A stretch of DNA of 64,000 nt, taken from Rhizobiaceae bacterium (GTDB taxonomy: Bacteria; Pseudomonadota; Alphaproteobacteria; Rhizobiales; Rhizobiaceae). Positions 53,030 through 61,660 of the stretch are shown piece after piece. Positions within the stretch are counted from its first letter, which is position 1, and every line of letters starts with the position of its first letter. The stretch lies in assembly GCA_029212415.1 (NCBI GenBank), contig JARGOF010000011.1, positions 84,831-148,830 on the forward strand, read 5' to 3'. The notes beneath the pieces were generated by a model. The model saw only the letters and a list, made by a program, of their open reading frames with translations. It was not told the DNA's origin and did not search any database. Made by a program: the position numbers and the translations under genes.

Positions 53030-54399
53030 TCCGCCGCCGCCTTTGGGGTGAAACGTTCGTCGCCCTTGCCCATGAGAACATCCCAGGGTTCCTGATCGAG
53101 ATATTGCGCCCAGCGGCGGTAAAAGCCGACCGCCATATGTTCGGTCACCTGTTGCGAGACATCACCGCGCACTTCAATGCCGTTGACCACGGGGTTGAGC
53201 TCGCTGGCGCCCATGGACTGGGTGTAGTTGAAGTTGTGACGGCGTGCGATCGTTCCCATGGAAGCCTTTGTGGCGTAGAGCCAGTTTTCCATGTCGTCTT
53301 GCTCGGTCATGCCTGCCGGGCCTGAATAGCGCATGTAATAGGTGCGCAGGAAATCCTTGATCTTGGTCGGTGCATCTGCGTCGACCAGGAAGAAGCGCCA
53401 GCCTTCGGTCTCATTGGCACTGTGCGGGTGCCAGGAGCACAGGCTGCGCGGTTGGCGACCGTGATAGGAGGTGTTGGGGAAGATCGTGCCGACGAAGGGC
53501 AGGAACCGCGCGTCTTCGCCAAGGCGGCGTTTGCGCTCCTCGTGGCAGTAGCGGAAGTAGTCGGCAATTTCGGGATCGTTTTTGAACTGATCGACAAACT
53601 CATAGCCTTCAGGCTGCACCGCTGAATGCACGCCATGGCCTGCCGGGAAACTGCACCATACGTGCTGGGCCTGCTCGAGTTCATTGTCGCGCCGCCCTTT
53701 CACACCTTCCAGAGCCGAGGGGCCGATGCCGATCATGTCGACAGAGCGGTGGCTGGGGTTGTGATAGGTGTCGCCGAGAAAATTCTCGGCAGCAAATTTC
53801 CAGTTGGCAGGAAAAACCCATTTGTGCACGCCGATGACTTCCGAGCCGCCGGGCCGGCCATCGCGACAATCCAGCGCCTGATCGAGATGGATCTTCGCGT
53901 CACCCAGATAAGTCAGGAAATCCGGCGCATCAGGGTCCCAGGTTGCCCAGATCGTGCCCTTGTAGTTATGAAGCTTGGCGACCTCGACGAGCGACCACTC
54001 GTCCCTGTTGAGATTGCCTTCATAGAGGGCCTTGTAGAGCGGAATGCCGCGGATGCGTCCGTCCGTCGTATAGGTCCATGAGTGATAGGGGCAGGTAAAC
54101 AATGAGGTGTTGCCCGATTCGTAACGGCAGACCTTCATGCCACGATGGCGGCAGCTGTTGAGCAGAACGTGAATCACGCCTGCCTTGTCGCGCACCAGAA
54201 TGACCGATTCCTCGCCCATACGGGATGTGAAGAAATCACCCGGATTGGGGATCTGGCTCTCATGGCCGACAAACAGCCATGCGCGGGTGAAAAGCGTTTC
54301 CAATTCGCGACGGTAGACATCTTCGCTGACATAAATTTCGCGGCTGATCTGTCCGCGACGCCAGTCAACGAAATCCGCAGCCTTGCTCGGATGGGTCAT
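53026..54399 (-). CDS. Aromatic ring-hydroxylating dioxygenase alpha subunit (Rieske)
   Basis: This 457-residue catalytic subunit binds its Rieske 2Fe-2S cluster with Cys83, His85, Cys103 and His106 (CRH-x17-CPYH). The mononuclear iron site is HxxxH at His213 and His217 (TYHNPSH), with Asp210 as the bridging residue; a later EQDD segment probably supplies the third ligand. It dihydroxylates an aromatic ring in the cytoplasm. It is the first gene of an operon running to the ferredoxin. A GTTAACATGTTTA motif lies 43 bases upstream. Confidence 0.95.
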   Translation of the reverse strand: MTHPSKAADFVDWRRGQISREIYVSEDVYRRELETLFTRAWLFVGHESQIPNPGDFFTSRMGEESVILVRDKAGVIHVLLNSCRHRGMKVCRYESGNTSLFTCPYHSWTYTTDGRIRGIPLYKALYEGNLNRDEWSLVEVAKLHNYKGTIWATWDPDAPDFLTYLGDAKIHLDQALDCRDGRPGGSEVIGVHKWVFPANWKFAAENFLGDTYHNPSHRSVDMIGIGPSALEGVKGRRDNELEQAQHVWCSFPAGHGVHSAVQPEGYEFVDQFKNDPEIADYFRYCHEERKRRLGEDARFLPFVGTIFPNTSYHGRQPRSLCSWHPHSANETEGWRFFLVDADAPTKIKDFLRTYYMRYSGPAGMTEQDDMENWLYATKASMGTIARRHNFNYTQSMGASELNPVVNGIEVRGDVSQQVTEHMAVGFYRRWAQYLDQEPWDVLMGKGDERFTPKAAAE

Positions 54400-54441
54400 G
54401 GCGATTTCCTCCTGAACTCATGGGGTGTTGCTTCAAAAGAA

Positions 54442-54454
54442 GTTAACATGTTTA
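54442..54454. promoter_or_regulatory. Operator candidate upstream of the dioxygenase operon
   Basis: GTTAACATGTTTA occurs here and, exactly inverted on the same DNA strand, at 57499-57511 upstream of the TAXI receptor gene. Relative to both minus-strand operons the two copies have opposite orientation around a near-palindromic AACATGTT core, as expected for a dimeric repressor such as the MarR protein at 59142-59615. Confidence 0.5.
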
Positions 54455-54494
54455 CTGTATATGTCAAGCGACGCCATGGCGAAATCCCTGGATC

Positions 54495-56393
54495 TCATGC
54501 CCGTGCGGCGGCGGTCTTGTTTTGGTCGCTGGAGCTGGCCCGCGTGATAATCACCGCCAGCACAACCGCGATGACTGTGACAAGGACGGGGGCCATGCCG
54601 TTGGTTCCCAGATAGGCGGTGGCGGTCATGACGGCGAGGCCGGCAACCATCATCAGCTTGCCGTAGAGCCAGCCTGGCACCGCGACCCTGGGGGCGGGAA
54701 GCATCGACAGTTTGAGCAGATAGGCCCCGGCAAGCGAGTTGGAGACCACGATCGCAATTTCCGAAGGCGTGCCTTCTAGCAGCAGTGCCGGGTTGTAGAC
54801 CCAGACGAATGGCATGCAGTAGGCAACGATGCCGATGCGCATTCCGAGAAAGCCGGTCTGCCACATATTGGCCTCGGCCAGCCGTGCCGCGACGATACTG
54901 CCGATCGCAATTGGCGGTGTGACCATGCTCATCAGGCCAAAATACAGCAGGAACATATGTGCGGAAATCGGTGCGACGCCGAGATCGATCATGGTTGGTG
55001 CAACAACGGTGACGAGCACGATATAGACCGCGGCCGTGGGCATCCCCATGCCGAGGATGATCGCCACCAGCGCCGAGAGCAGAAGCAGGGCGATCAGACC
55101 GTAAGCGCTGGCCATATGGGTGAGCGCCAGAGAGAGTTGAAATGCAAAGCCGGTGGAGTTCATCAGCCCGATGATGACACCGGCAGCGCCACCAATCAGC
55201 AGTAGGGGGCCAAGTTCACGGCCCAGATTGTACAGAGCGCGACCGAGCAGGGGCAGGTCGTAGCGGAAGCCGATTTTCACCGAGTAGACCACCAGCATGG
55301 TTGCTGACGCGATCAGCGCGCAAAGACCGGGATTATAACCCGTGCCAAAGAGCATGTAGAACAGGACCGCAATTGAGATCAGGATTTCCCATCCACCCTT
55401 GAGCGTCTCCTTGACCGAGGGGATCTCGGACTTGTCGAGCCCGGTCAATCCGTTGGCGCTGGCCATGGCATCGACCTTGAAGAAGAGCACCAGAAAATAG
55501 AGAAAGGCAGGGATCGAAGCGGCAATGACGATTTCGGAATAAGGCACCTGCAGAACTTCCGCCATGATGAAGGCGGTCGCACCCATGATCGGTGGGGCAA
55601 TCTGACCGCCGTTCGATGCCACGGCCTCGATCGCTGCGGCCTGGACCCGTGTCATGCCGGTGCGGATCATCATCGGGATTGTGAACACCCCGGTGGACAT
55701 GATGTTGGCCACGGTGGAGCCGGACATCGTCCCGAAGAAGCCGGAGGCGACGATTGCCACTTTTGCCGGGCCACCGCGGCGGTGTCCGACAGCGCCAAGC
55801 GCAAGATTGTTGAAAAAAGTCATGCCATTGGCGACTTCAAGCACCTTGCCGAAGACCATGAAGGGCAGCACCAGTGTGACGATCACCGTGATCACCAGGC
55901 CGGGAACGCCATTGCTGTCGGCATAGAGATAAAGGATTGTGCGCGTCGGCGCAAAAACAGAGGCCTCCAGCAGGCCTGGTATCATGTCACCGAAGAAACC
56001 ATAGGCGGCGATGACCCAGACCAGCGCGGCAATCACAATACCCATTGATTTGCGCAGGGCTTCAGCCATCAACACCAGAGCGATGGCGCCCGGAATCCAC
56101 ATATCGGGCGTCCGGTAGGCCATGGTCACCATCCAGCCCTTGAAGTTGTAAGCGTACCAGATCCACGTTCCGGCACCGGCCAGCGCAAGGATCAGATCAA
56201 TAATTGGAAGGGAGCGGGGATAGGGATGCGACAGCAGGCCACCGGCAACAGCCAGACCCAGCATGACGGCGACAATCTGTTGTGTGACAAATGAAAGCCC
56301 GAGCATCTGAGGCACGTTGAGCGCCCAAAGTACGCCGATCACCGGTGCGGCAATCACCGTCACGACGAGGACGATGCGATTGATCCGTTCCAT
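54495..56393 (-). CDS. TRAP transporter fused permease (DctQM, TAXI type)
   Basis: This 632-residue membrane protein fuses the four-helix DctQ part (about residues 1-170) with the DctM part (about 180-600). DctM blocks include GTMSGSTVANIMSTGVFTIPMM, GGQIAPPIMGATAFIMAE and MVTPPIAIGSIVAARLA. Fused permeases work with TAXI-type receptors, one of which is encoded just upstream. I start at MERINRIVL, preceded by GGAG. Confidence 0.92.
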   Translation of the reverse strand: MERINRIVLVVTVIAAPVIGVLWALNVPQMLGLSFVTQQIVAVMLGLAVAGGLLSHPYPRSLPIIDLILALAGAGTWIWYAYNFKGWMVTMAYRTPDMWIPGAIALVLMAEALRKSMGIVIAALVWVIAAYGFFGDMIPGLLEASVFAPTRTILYLYADSNGVPGLVITVIVTLVLPFMVFGKVLEVANGMTFFNNLALGAVGHRRGGPAKVAIVASGFFGTMSGSTVANIMSTGVFTIPMMIRTGMTRVQAAAIEAVASNGGQIAPPIMGATAFIMAEVLQVPYSEIVIAASIPAFLYFLVLFFKVDAMASANGLTGLDKSEIPSVKETLKGGWEILISIAVLFYMLFGTGYNPGLCALIASATMLVVYSVKIGFRYDLPLLGRALYNLGRELGPLLLIGGAAGVIIGLMNSTGFAFQLSLALTHMASAYGLIALLLLSALVAIILGMGMPTAAVYIVLVTVVAPTMIDLGVAPISAHMFLLYFGLMSMVTPPIAIGSIVAARLAEANMWQTGFLGMRIGIVAYCMPFVWVYNPALLLEGTPSEIAIVVSNSLAGAYLLKLSMLPAPRVAVPGWLYGKLMMVAGLAVMTATAYLGTNGMAPVLVTVIAVVLAVIITRASSSDQNKTAAARA

Positions 56394-56421
56394 GAAACTC
56401 CACCCAGGATAAGCAATAGTG

Positions 56422-56455
56422 GCCCTTCCCGTCGCTCGCAAGTGACGGGAAGGGC
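56422..56455 (-). terminator. Perfect 12-bp hairpin between TAXI receptor and permease genes
   Basis: GCCCTTCCCGTC pairs perfectly with GACGGGAAGGGC around a ten-base loop, starting 16 bases after the receptor stop codon. No U-run follows on the minus strand. Confidence 0.65.
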
Positions 56456-56471
56456 TCTTGAGGTTTGACGA

Positions 56472-57464
56472 TTAGAACCGAGCCTGGTTCGCTTCGTGTT
56501 GTTCTGTCCAGAGGCCGACTTCCTTGTAGAACTTGACGGCGCCTGCATGGTAGGGAATCGAAGAGGTCGCAAGCGGCAGTTTGTCTTTTGGAACGCTGCG
56601 CAATTGGCCGATGTTTTTCTGCATCGTTTCCCAATTGTCGTAGAGCGTCTTGGCCAGAGCGTATGCATCATCATCCGAAATGGCTTCTGCACCGACCAGA
56701 AGTGTATTGTAGGTCACAACGGGTGTTTCACCGATGATGTATGGACGCTTTTCGGTTTCCTTGACGACGCCGGCGGATACACCAGCCACTGATTTGGCGA
56801 AGAATGCATCATTGCCGAGGCTGCCGTTGCCGACGATCCGCAGACCACCATCGACGGATGCCTGTGATTCAACCAGAACCGGCATGGATGTCGCCACCGG
56901 GGCAGCATCCGCGCGACCTTCAACAACCGCACTGATACCGTCCATCAGGCCACCACTGGTCATGAAATCGACATCCTCAAGCTTCAACCCGCCCGAAGCG
57001 ACGATTGCCTTGTTGATCTCGGTCAGGGCCTGCGATGCAGGAAGTTCGCCCATCACGCGCTTGCCGCGCAGATCGTCGGCGGTCATGATGCCGGAATCGG
57101 CACGGGTGATAAATGCGTAGGGAATGTTCCAGACGTTGGCGATGGCCCTCAGGTTGGGAAGTTCCTGCGGGTATCCGGCGCCGCCCGTATAGGCCAGACC
57201 GGAGTCCACTGTGGATGCAAGTCCAAGTGTCATGTCGCCCACAGAGATGGCCGGCAGATAGACCGAAGACCCGGCAAAAGGCTGTGCATTGGTGCGAACA
57301 CCCAGCTCCTCCTGGAACAGCTTCGCAAAGCCGCTTCCGATCAGGTAGAACGAGGACCCTGAGGGGTTTGTCCCGATTGTTATGTTTTTGAATTCAGCCT
57401 GTGCCGGTTGCTGCAAAGTGCAGAATGCAACAGCTGCGAGGGCGATAGCTTGCTTGATTTTCAT
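56472..57464 (-). CDS. TAXI family TRAP transporter solute receptor
   Basis: This 330-residue periplasmic receptor has a Sec signal peptide of about 23 residues (CTLQQPAQA-EF). ITIGTNPSGSSFYLIGSGFAKLFQEE and DLRGKRVMGELPASQALTEI are typical of TAXI receptors. AGGAAACAC precedes the ATG. With the fused permease it probably imports the substrate of the neighbouring dioxygenase cluster. Confidence 0.92.
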   Translation of the reverse strand: MKIKQAIALAAVAFCTLQQPAQAEFKNITIGTNPSGSSFYLIGSGFAKLFQEELGVRTNAQPFAGSSVYLPAISVGDMTLGLASTVDSGLAYTGGAGYPQELPNLRAIANVWNIPYAFITRADSGIMTADDLRGKRVMGELPASQALTEINKAIVASGGLKLEDVDFMTSGGLMDGISAVVEGRADAAPVATSMPVLVESQASVDGGLRIVGNGSLGNDAFFAKSVAGVSAGVVKETEKRPYIIGETPVVTYNTLLVGAEAISDDDAYALAKTLYDNWETMQKNIGQLRSVPKDKLPLATSSIPYHAGAVKFYKEVGLWTEQHEANQARF

Positions 57465-57498
57465 GTGTTTCCTCCAATGAATAGTGCTTGCTTTCTAA

Positions 57499-57511
57499 TA
57501 AACATGTTAAC
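57499..57511. promoter_or_regulatory. Operator candidate upstream of the TAXI transporter operon
   Basis: TAAACATGTTAAC is the exact reverse complement of the motif at 54442-54454. It lies 35 bases upstream of the receptor ATG, in the divergent region shared with the flavin dehydrogenase gene. Confidence 0.5.
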
Positions 57512-57641
57512 CTTATTGCCAGGCGCCGTCAAATGGGAAAAACTGTTGTCAGTGTAAAATCGCAATTGGACCACGGCCTCATGTGCCCGTTAACAGGTCA
57601 GCCGATCGCGGTTGGGACAACCTAGGAAAGAGTCGCAAAAA

Positions 57642-59036
57642 ATGGAAAAAATCATTGAAGAACTGAAGCTTATCGTCGGCAAAAAAGGCTGGTTGGCGGT
57701 CGAGGATGCTCCCGAATTGCTCGGTGATATTACCGGCTCCGGTGAAGATTGTTTGCTCGTTTTGCGACCGGAATCGACAGAGGAAGTTTCCAGAATCACC
57801 GCTGTGTGTTGTGCAAACGGGATCGCGATCATCCCCCAGGGCGGCAATACGAACCTCTGCCGCATGGCAATTCCGACAGAAAAATCACCGACAATTGTGC
57901 TCTCTTTAAAGCGCATGAACCGCATCATTGACCTGAATGTCGCCAATGCCACGGTGACTGTGGAAGCAGGCTGCGTGATGCAGGTGCTGCAGGAGACCGC
58001 GGCGCAAAATGGGCTGTTGTTTGCGCCTGACTGGGGCGCGCGCGGCGCGGCAACCGTTGGTGGAGCGGTCGGCACCAATGGTGGGGGGCTGAACGTTTTG
58101 CGCTACGGGACGACCCGTGAACAGGTTCTTGGGCTGGAAGTCGTGCTTCCTGATGGCCGGGTCTGGAATGGTTTGCGCCGGCTGATAAAGGACAATTCGG
58201 GATTCGATCTCAAGCAATTGTTCATTGGCTCGGAAGGCACATTGGGGATCATCACCAAGCTGGCCTTCAAACTGCATCCCGAGCAGGCCGTATCCCAGTC
58301 CATGCTGGTTGCGCTCTCGGATGTGTCGCGGCTGATCGAGCTCTATCAGTTGGGACGACAGATTGCCGGTGAGCGGCTGACAGCCTTCGAGCTCATGCCA
58401 GGCATCGGCATCGAAAAAGCGCTGCAACGCTACCCGGACATCAAGCGCCCAATGGAGACACGCGCCGATTGGTATGTGCTCATCCGCATGTCTGATCGCA
58501 GCAGCGTGGAGGAGCACCTGATGGCTCTCTTCGAGAAGGGTTCGTACAGTGAGGTGATCGCTGATGGGGTGCTGGCCAGTTCAGGCACACAGGAACGAAA
58601 TCTTTGGGAACTGCGCGAGCAGATGATCCCGCACCAGTATTTCAAGGGCTATACGATGCTCAAATGGGACGTGTCGGTTTCCGTTGACCGCATTTCCGAT
58701 TTTCTTGTGGCCGCACAGGCGAAGGTGCATGGACTATGTTCAGATGCGATATGCTATGCCGTCAGCCACGTCGGGGATGGCAACATCCACTACACGGCCT
58801 ATCTCGATCCTGAAGTAGGAAAAACCGGCATCAAGGATGAGATCTACGATGTCATCGATGAACTCATCTGGTCCTTTGGTGGCTCTGTTGTTGCCGAACA
58901 CGGAGTTGGCGCGCTGTTTCGCGATCAGGTGAGGCGCCAGAAGAGTGATGTCGAATATGATCTGCTGACCAGGGTGAAGGAAACCTTCGATCCACAGGGT
59001 GTCATGAATCCCGGAAAGATGCTCTTCGATCGTTAA
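57642..59036 (+). CDS. FAD-linked 2-hydroxyacid dehydrogenase (GlcD/D-2-hydroxyglutarate type)
   Basis: This 464-residue VAO-fold flavoprotein has the FAD pyrophosphate loop PQGGNTNLCRMA (about residues 66-77), NGGGLNVLRYG, GSEGTLGIITK and the metal-binding SHVGDGNIHYT (about 377-387). The family oxidises D-2-hydroxyacids such as D-lactate, glycolate or D-2-hydroxyglutarate. Beside a 2-oxoacid decarboxylase and a ring dioxygenase, an aryl D-2-hydroxyacid such as mandelate is an attractive but unproven substrate. It is divergent from the TAXI operon. Confidence 0.85.
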   Translation: MEKIIEELKLIVGKKGWLAVEDAPELLGDITGSGEDCLLVLRPESTEEVSRITAVCCANGIAIIPQGGNTNLCRMAIPTEKSPTIVLSLKRMNRIIDLNVANATVTVEAGCVMQVLQETAAQNGLLFAPDWGARGAATVGGAVGTNGGGLNVLRYGTTREQVLGLEVVLPDGRVWNGLRRLIKDNSGFDLKQLFIGSEGTLGIITKLAFKLHPEQAVSQSMLVALSDVSRLIELYQLGRQIAGERLTAFELMPGIGIEKALQRYPDIKRPMETRADWYVLIRMSDRSSVEEHLMALFEKGSYSEVIADGVLASSGTQERNLWELREQMIPHQYFKGYTMLKWDVSVSVDRISDFLVAAQAKVHGLCSDAICYAVSHVGDGNIHYTAYLDPEVGKTGIKDEIYDVIDELIWSFGGSVVAEHGVGALFRDQVRRQKSDVEYDLLTRVKETFDPQGVMNPGKMLFDR

Positions 59037-59141
59037 GCGCTTTAGATGCTTGCGAATTGCAATCTGCGGATGCGGCTTCTATCCTCTCCCCGATTGGGGA
59101 TTCAGGGGCGAAAATCCAGAAAGCGAACAGGCAATATTTGC

Positions 59142-59615
59142 ATGAACAAGACCGAGACGGCCGAAGAAAAATACCAACGAGTCATGGGTGATCTGAAATA
59201 TATGGATCGTTCCCTTGCAATCGCCTGCACGCGCGGACGTGAAGCGGTGGTTTCGCGCTTTCGGACCCTGCTGCACAGGCAGAAACTGTCTGAGCAGCAG
59301 TGGCGGGTGTTGCGGCTGCTCTGCGATCAGAATTCACTGACAGCGGTGGAAATCTCGGCCCGTTCCTGTATCCACAAAGTGAGTATCTCGAGAATTCTCA
59401 AGTCTCTGGAACAGCGCAATATGGTTGAGCGAATCGCAAGCACCTCGGACCTGCGGGCGAGTTACGTGGTTCTGACCGAGCACGGCAAGACGGTGATGGC
59501 GCCCCTGGTCGAAGAGAGCACCAGGATCAACAAGGGCATCGTCGAGGCCTTTGGCTACGAGGATTATGACAAGCTCCTGGTGCTTCTGCGAAAACTCTCC
59601 CATATCAACGACTGA
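59142..59615 (+). CDS. MarR family regulator (HpaR-like)
   Basis: This 157-residue winged-helix regulator has the recognition region LTAVEISARSCIHKVSISRILKSLEQRNMVERIASTSDLRA (about 63-104). The EQQWRVLRLL segment resembles HpaR-type repressors of aromatic degradation. It follows the flavin dehydrogenase gene by about 100 bases. It is the best candidate to bind the GTTAACATGTTTA motifs near the dioxygenase and TAXI operons. Confidence 0.88.
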   Translation: MNKTETAEEKYQRVMGDLKYMDRSLAIACTRGREAVVSRFRTLLHRQKLSEQQWRVLRLLCDQNSLTAVEISARSCIHKVSISRILKSLEQRNMVERIASTSDLRASYVVLTEHGKTVMAPLVEESTRINKGIVEAFGYEDYDKLLVLLRKLSHIND

Positions 59616-59661
59616 AGGGTGTATCGGCAGCCCTTGAGCCGCTTGCAGCAACTTCACGCCA

Positions 59662-61320
59662 TCACACCGCTGCCATACCCGCACCCCGTATCCTATCGAC
59701 GAACGCATGGGTGTCTTTGGGCAAGGCATCACCCCGCCATGCAACATGCTGGTCAGGCCGCACCAAAACGAGCTTCGTGCCGTAGGCTGCGCCCGCTTCT
59801 TTGGCGGTCACATCCAGCAGTGTGAACGGCAGGCCACATTGCGCTGCTGCTTCCTCAAAGGCGGAGGCGTCCACGTCAGGGTCAAGCCGCAACAATGCGA
59901 AACCACTGCCCATTGCATCATAGAGGGAACGCCCGTCTTCAAGCCAGAAATGCGGGGCTCGGCAGCCTGGAACCGTGGATGATTCGAACATATCCATTGA
60001 ATAGTCCGGTTGGGCCACGCCATCGTAGCAAATGATCGGAGAGGTGTCGTAATAATAGCCGAAATTAAGCCCGCCGCAGCAATATTGCCGAACATTAAGA
60101 TCATAGGCACGGCGGCCCAGTTCAGCGCGCTTTTGCTCTGCCTCCGGACCTTCGGCTTCAATATCTGCGGGAACGCTGCCGCGTTGTTGCGCCATCTTGT
60201 GGGCGTGGTTCATGGCGAAACGCGAGACCTGCTCCGTGATCGGCTGGCGTTCGGCTTCATGTGCATTCAGGATTTCGATTGGCGCCCAGCCCTGCAAATG
60301 GGCTGCCATCAACCACGCAAGGTTCGCGGCGTCAGCGATGCCGGCATTCATCCCGTAGCCGGCATAGGGCACCCACAGGTGCGCGGCGTCGCCACAGATG
60401 AACACTCTGCGATCGCGGAACTTGTCCGCAACAAGGCGGCGTCCAAACCAGTCTTCCTTGTTGAGCACTTCAATTTCAAAGTCATCGTCAACGCCCAGGA
60501 TGGTGCGGATCGACCGATCCCTGTCGACGGATTCGAAATCCGGTTCGTCGTCCCGCAGATAATTGTGAACCAGCCATTTTTCCTTGCCATCGATGGCGTA
60601 GGTATTGCCACTGCGTCTGGGGTTGAGTGAGAACATCGCCCATGCCGGACCGGCTTTCAGCAAATCCAGAAGGCCGGGCGCGCGAATATAGGTGGATTGC
60701 ACCCGCTGGACCACGGCATCGCCGATAAACCGGGCGCCGATTTCTTTACGCACGAAGGACCGTCCACCGTCACAACCAATCATGAAGGCGCTGCGAATCG
60801 CTGTCTTTTCGCCCGTTTCCAGATCAAGGGCCGTTGCCGTCACGCCTTTGGCGTCCTGAGTGAAATCGACGATCCGGGTGCGGTTCAAGAGGCGAATTCC
60901 AGCAGCGGCAGCGGCATGTTCATTGAGCACCGGTTCCAGATAGATCTGGTTGACGCGATGCGGAGCTTCAGGCGTCGGCCAGTGCGTATCCGGGCCTTCC
61001 GCCCCAGTCTTTCGGCCATTGCGGGACGGGATCTTGATCCGCGTCAGTTCGACGCCCGTGGCCGACGTGCGATAGGACACGTCGTGCGGGAAATCATCCG
61101 GCAGGCCAGCTGCCCGCACTTTTTCAGAGACGCCGAGCCGGCGGAAAATCTCCATGGAACGGGCGGAAACATGATTGCATTTGACGCTGGGCGCCTCGCC
61201 GAAACTGCGGGTTTCCACCACCGTCACCTGCAAGCCCCGCGATGCAAGGTCGAGGGCGAGCGTCAATCCGACGGGGCCGGCTCCAATGACCAGAACCTGT
61301 GTATCAATCGTCTCATTCAT
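59662..61320 (-). CDS. FAD-dependent aromatic monooxygenase (PheA/MhpA-like)
   Basis: This 552-residue flavin hydroxylase of group A has the FAD/NADPH motifs VIGAGPVGLTLALDLASRG (about 10-28), MIGCDGGRSFVRKEIG (DG motif, about 181-196) and RVFICGDAAHLWVPYAGYGMNAGIADAANLAW (GD motif, about 300-331). A thioredoxin-like C-terminal domain follows. Such enzymes hydroxylate phenols or related aromatics. It converges on the MarR gene and is divergent from the IclR gene, so it may be a further step of the aromatic pathway, possibly IclR-controlled. Confidence 0.9.
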   Translation of the reverse strand: MNETIDTQVLVIGAGPVGLTLALDLASRGLQVTVVETRSFGEAPSVKCNHVSARSMEIFRRLGVSEKVRAAGLPDDFPHDVSYRTSATGVELTRIKIPSRNGRKTGAEGPDTHWPTPEAPHRVNQIYLEPVLNEHAAAAAGIRLLNRTRIVDFTQDAKGVTATALDLETGEKTAIRSAFMIGCDGGRSFVRKEIGARFIGDAVVQRVQSTYIRAPGLLDLLKAGPAWAMFSLNPRRSGNTYAIDGKEKWLVHNYLRDDEPDFESVDRDRSIRTILGVDDDFEIEVLNKEDWFGRRLVADKFRDRRVFICGDAAHLWVPYAGYGMNAGIADAANLAWLMAAHLQGWAPIEILNAHEAERQPITEQVSRFAMNHAHKMAQQRGSVPADIEAEGPEAEQKRAELGRRAYDLNVRQYCCGGLNFGYYYDTSPIICYDGVAQPDYSMDMFESSTVPGCRAPHFWLEDGRSLYDAMGSGFALLRLDPDVDASAFEEAAAQCGLPFTLLDVTAKEAGAAYGTKLVLVRPDQHVAWRGDALPKDTHAFVDRIRGAGMAAV

Positions 61321-61486
61321 TTCTGTACCTTTCTATGCGGTCATTCTGCGCGGACGGATGCCCCTACGCGCTTAGGTGACGTTTTGGGGGCTCTTTATCG
61401 GTAGGCTGCTGATGAACGGAAGGCGTCACGTCGAAGGTAGCGCCACTCTCGTAATACATTCCAGACCCACTTTTGACAGGGCATAA

Positions 61487-61503
61487 TGTCCATTTATCGG
61501 ACA
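61487..61503. promoter_or_regulatory. Inverted repeat between the monooxygenase and IclR genes
   Basis: TGTCC and GGACA are separated by seven bases in the 340-base divergent region. TTGACA occurs just left of it at 61474-61479. The rest of the region, which is AT-rich toward the IclR gene, holds no other clear feature. IclR proteins often bind such repeats at divergent promoters. Confidence 0.35.
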
Positions 61504-61660
61504 AAATGAAGATCCATTGAAATTGATTGATCTTGCTATTGCCTTGTGGAAGCCGAAAATGGAATGCAAAAACCCTCCAATATCGCGTCTAATATGTAAT
61601 TCCATGGTGGCTATTGCAATTACTTATCTTGTTTAGCATTATCTTGGCAACGTCCATTAA

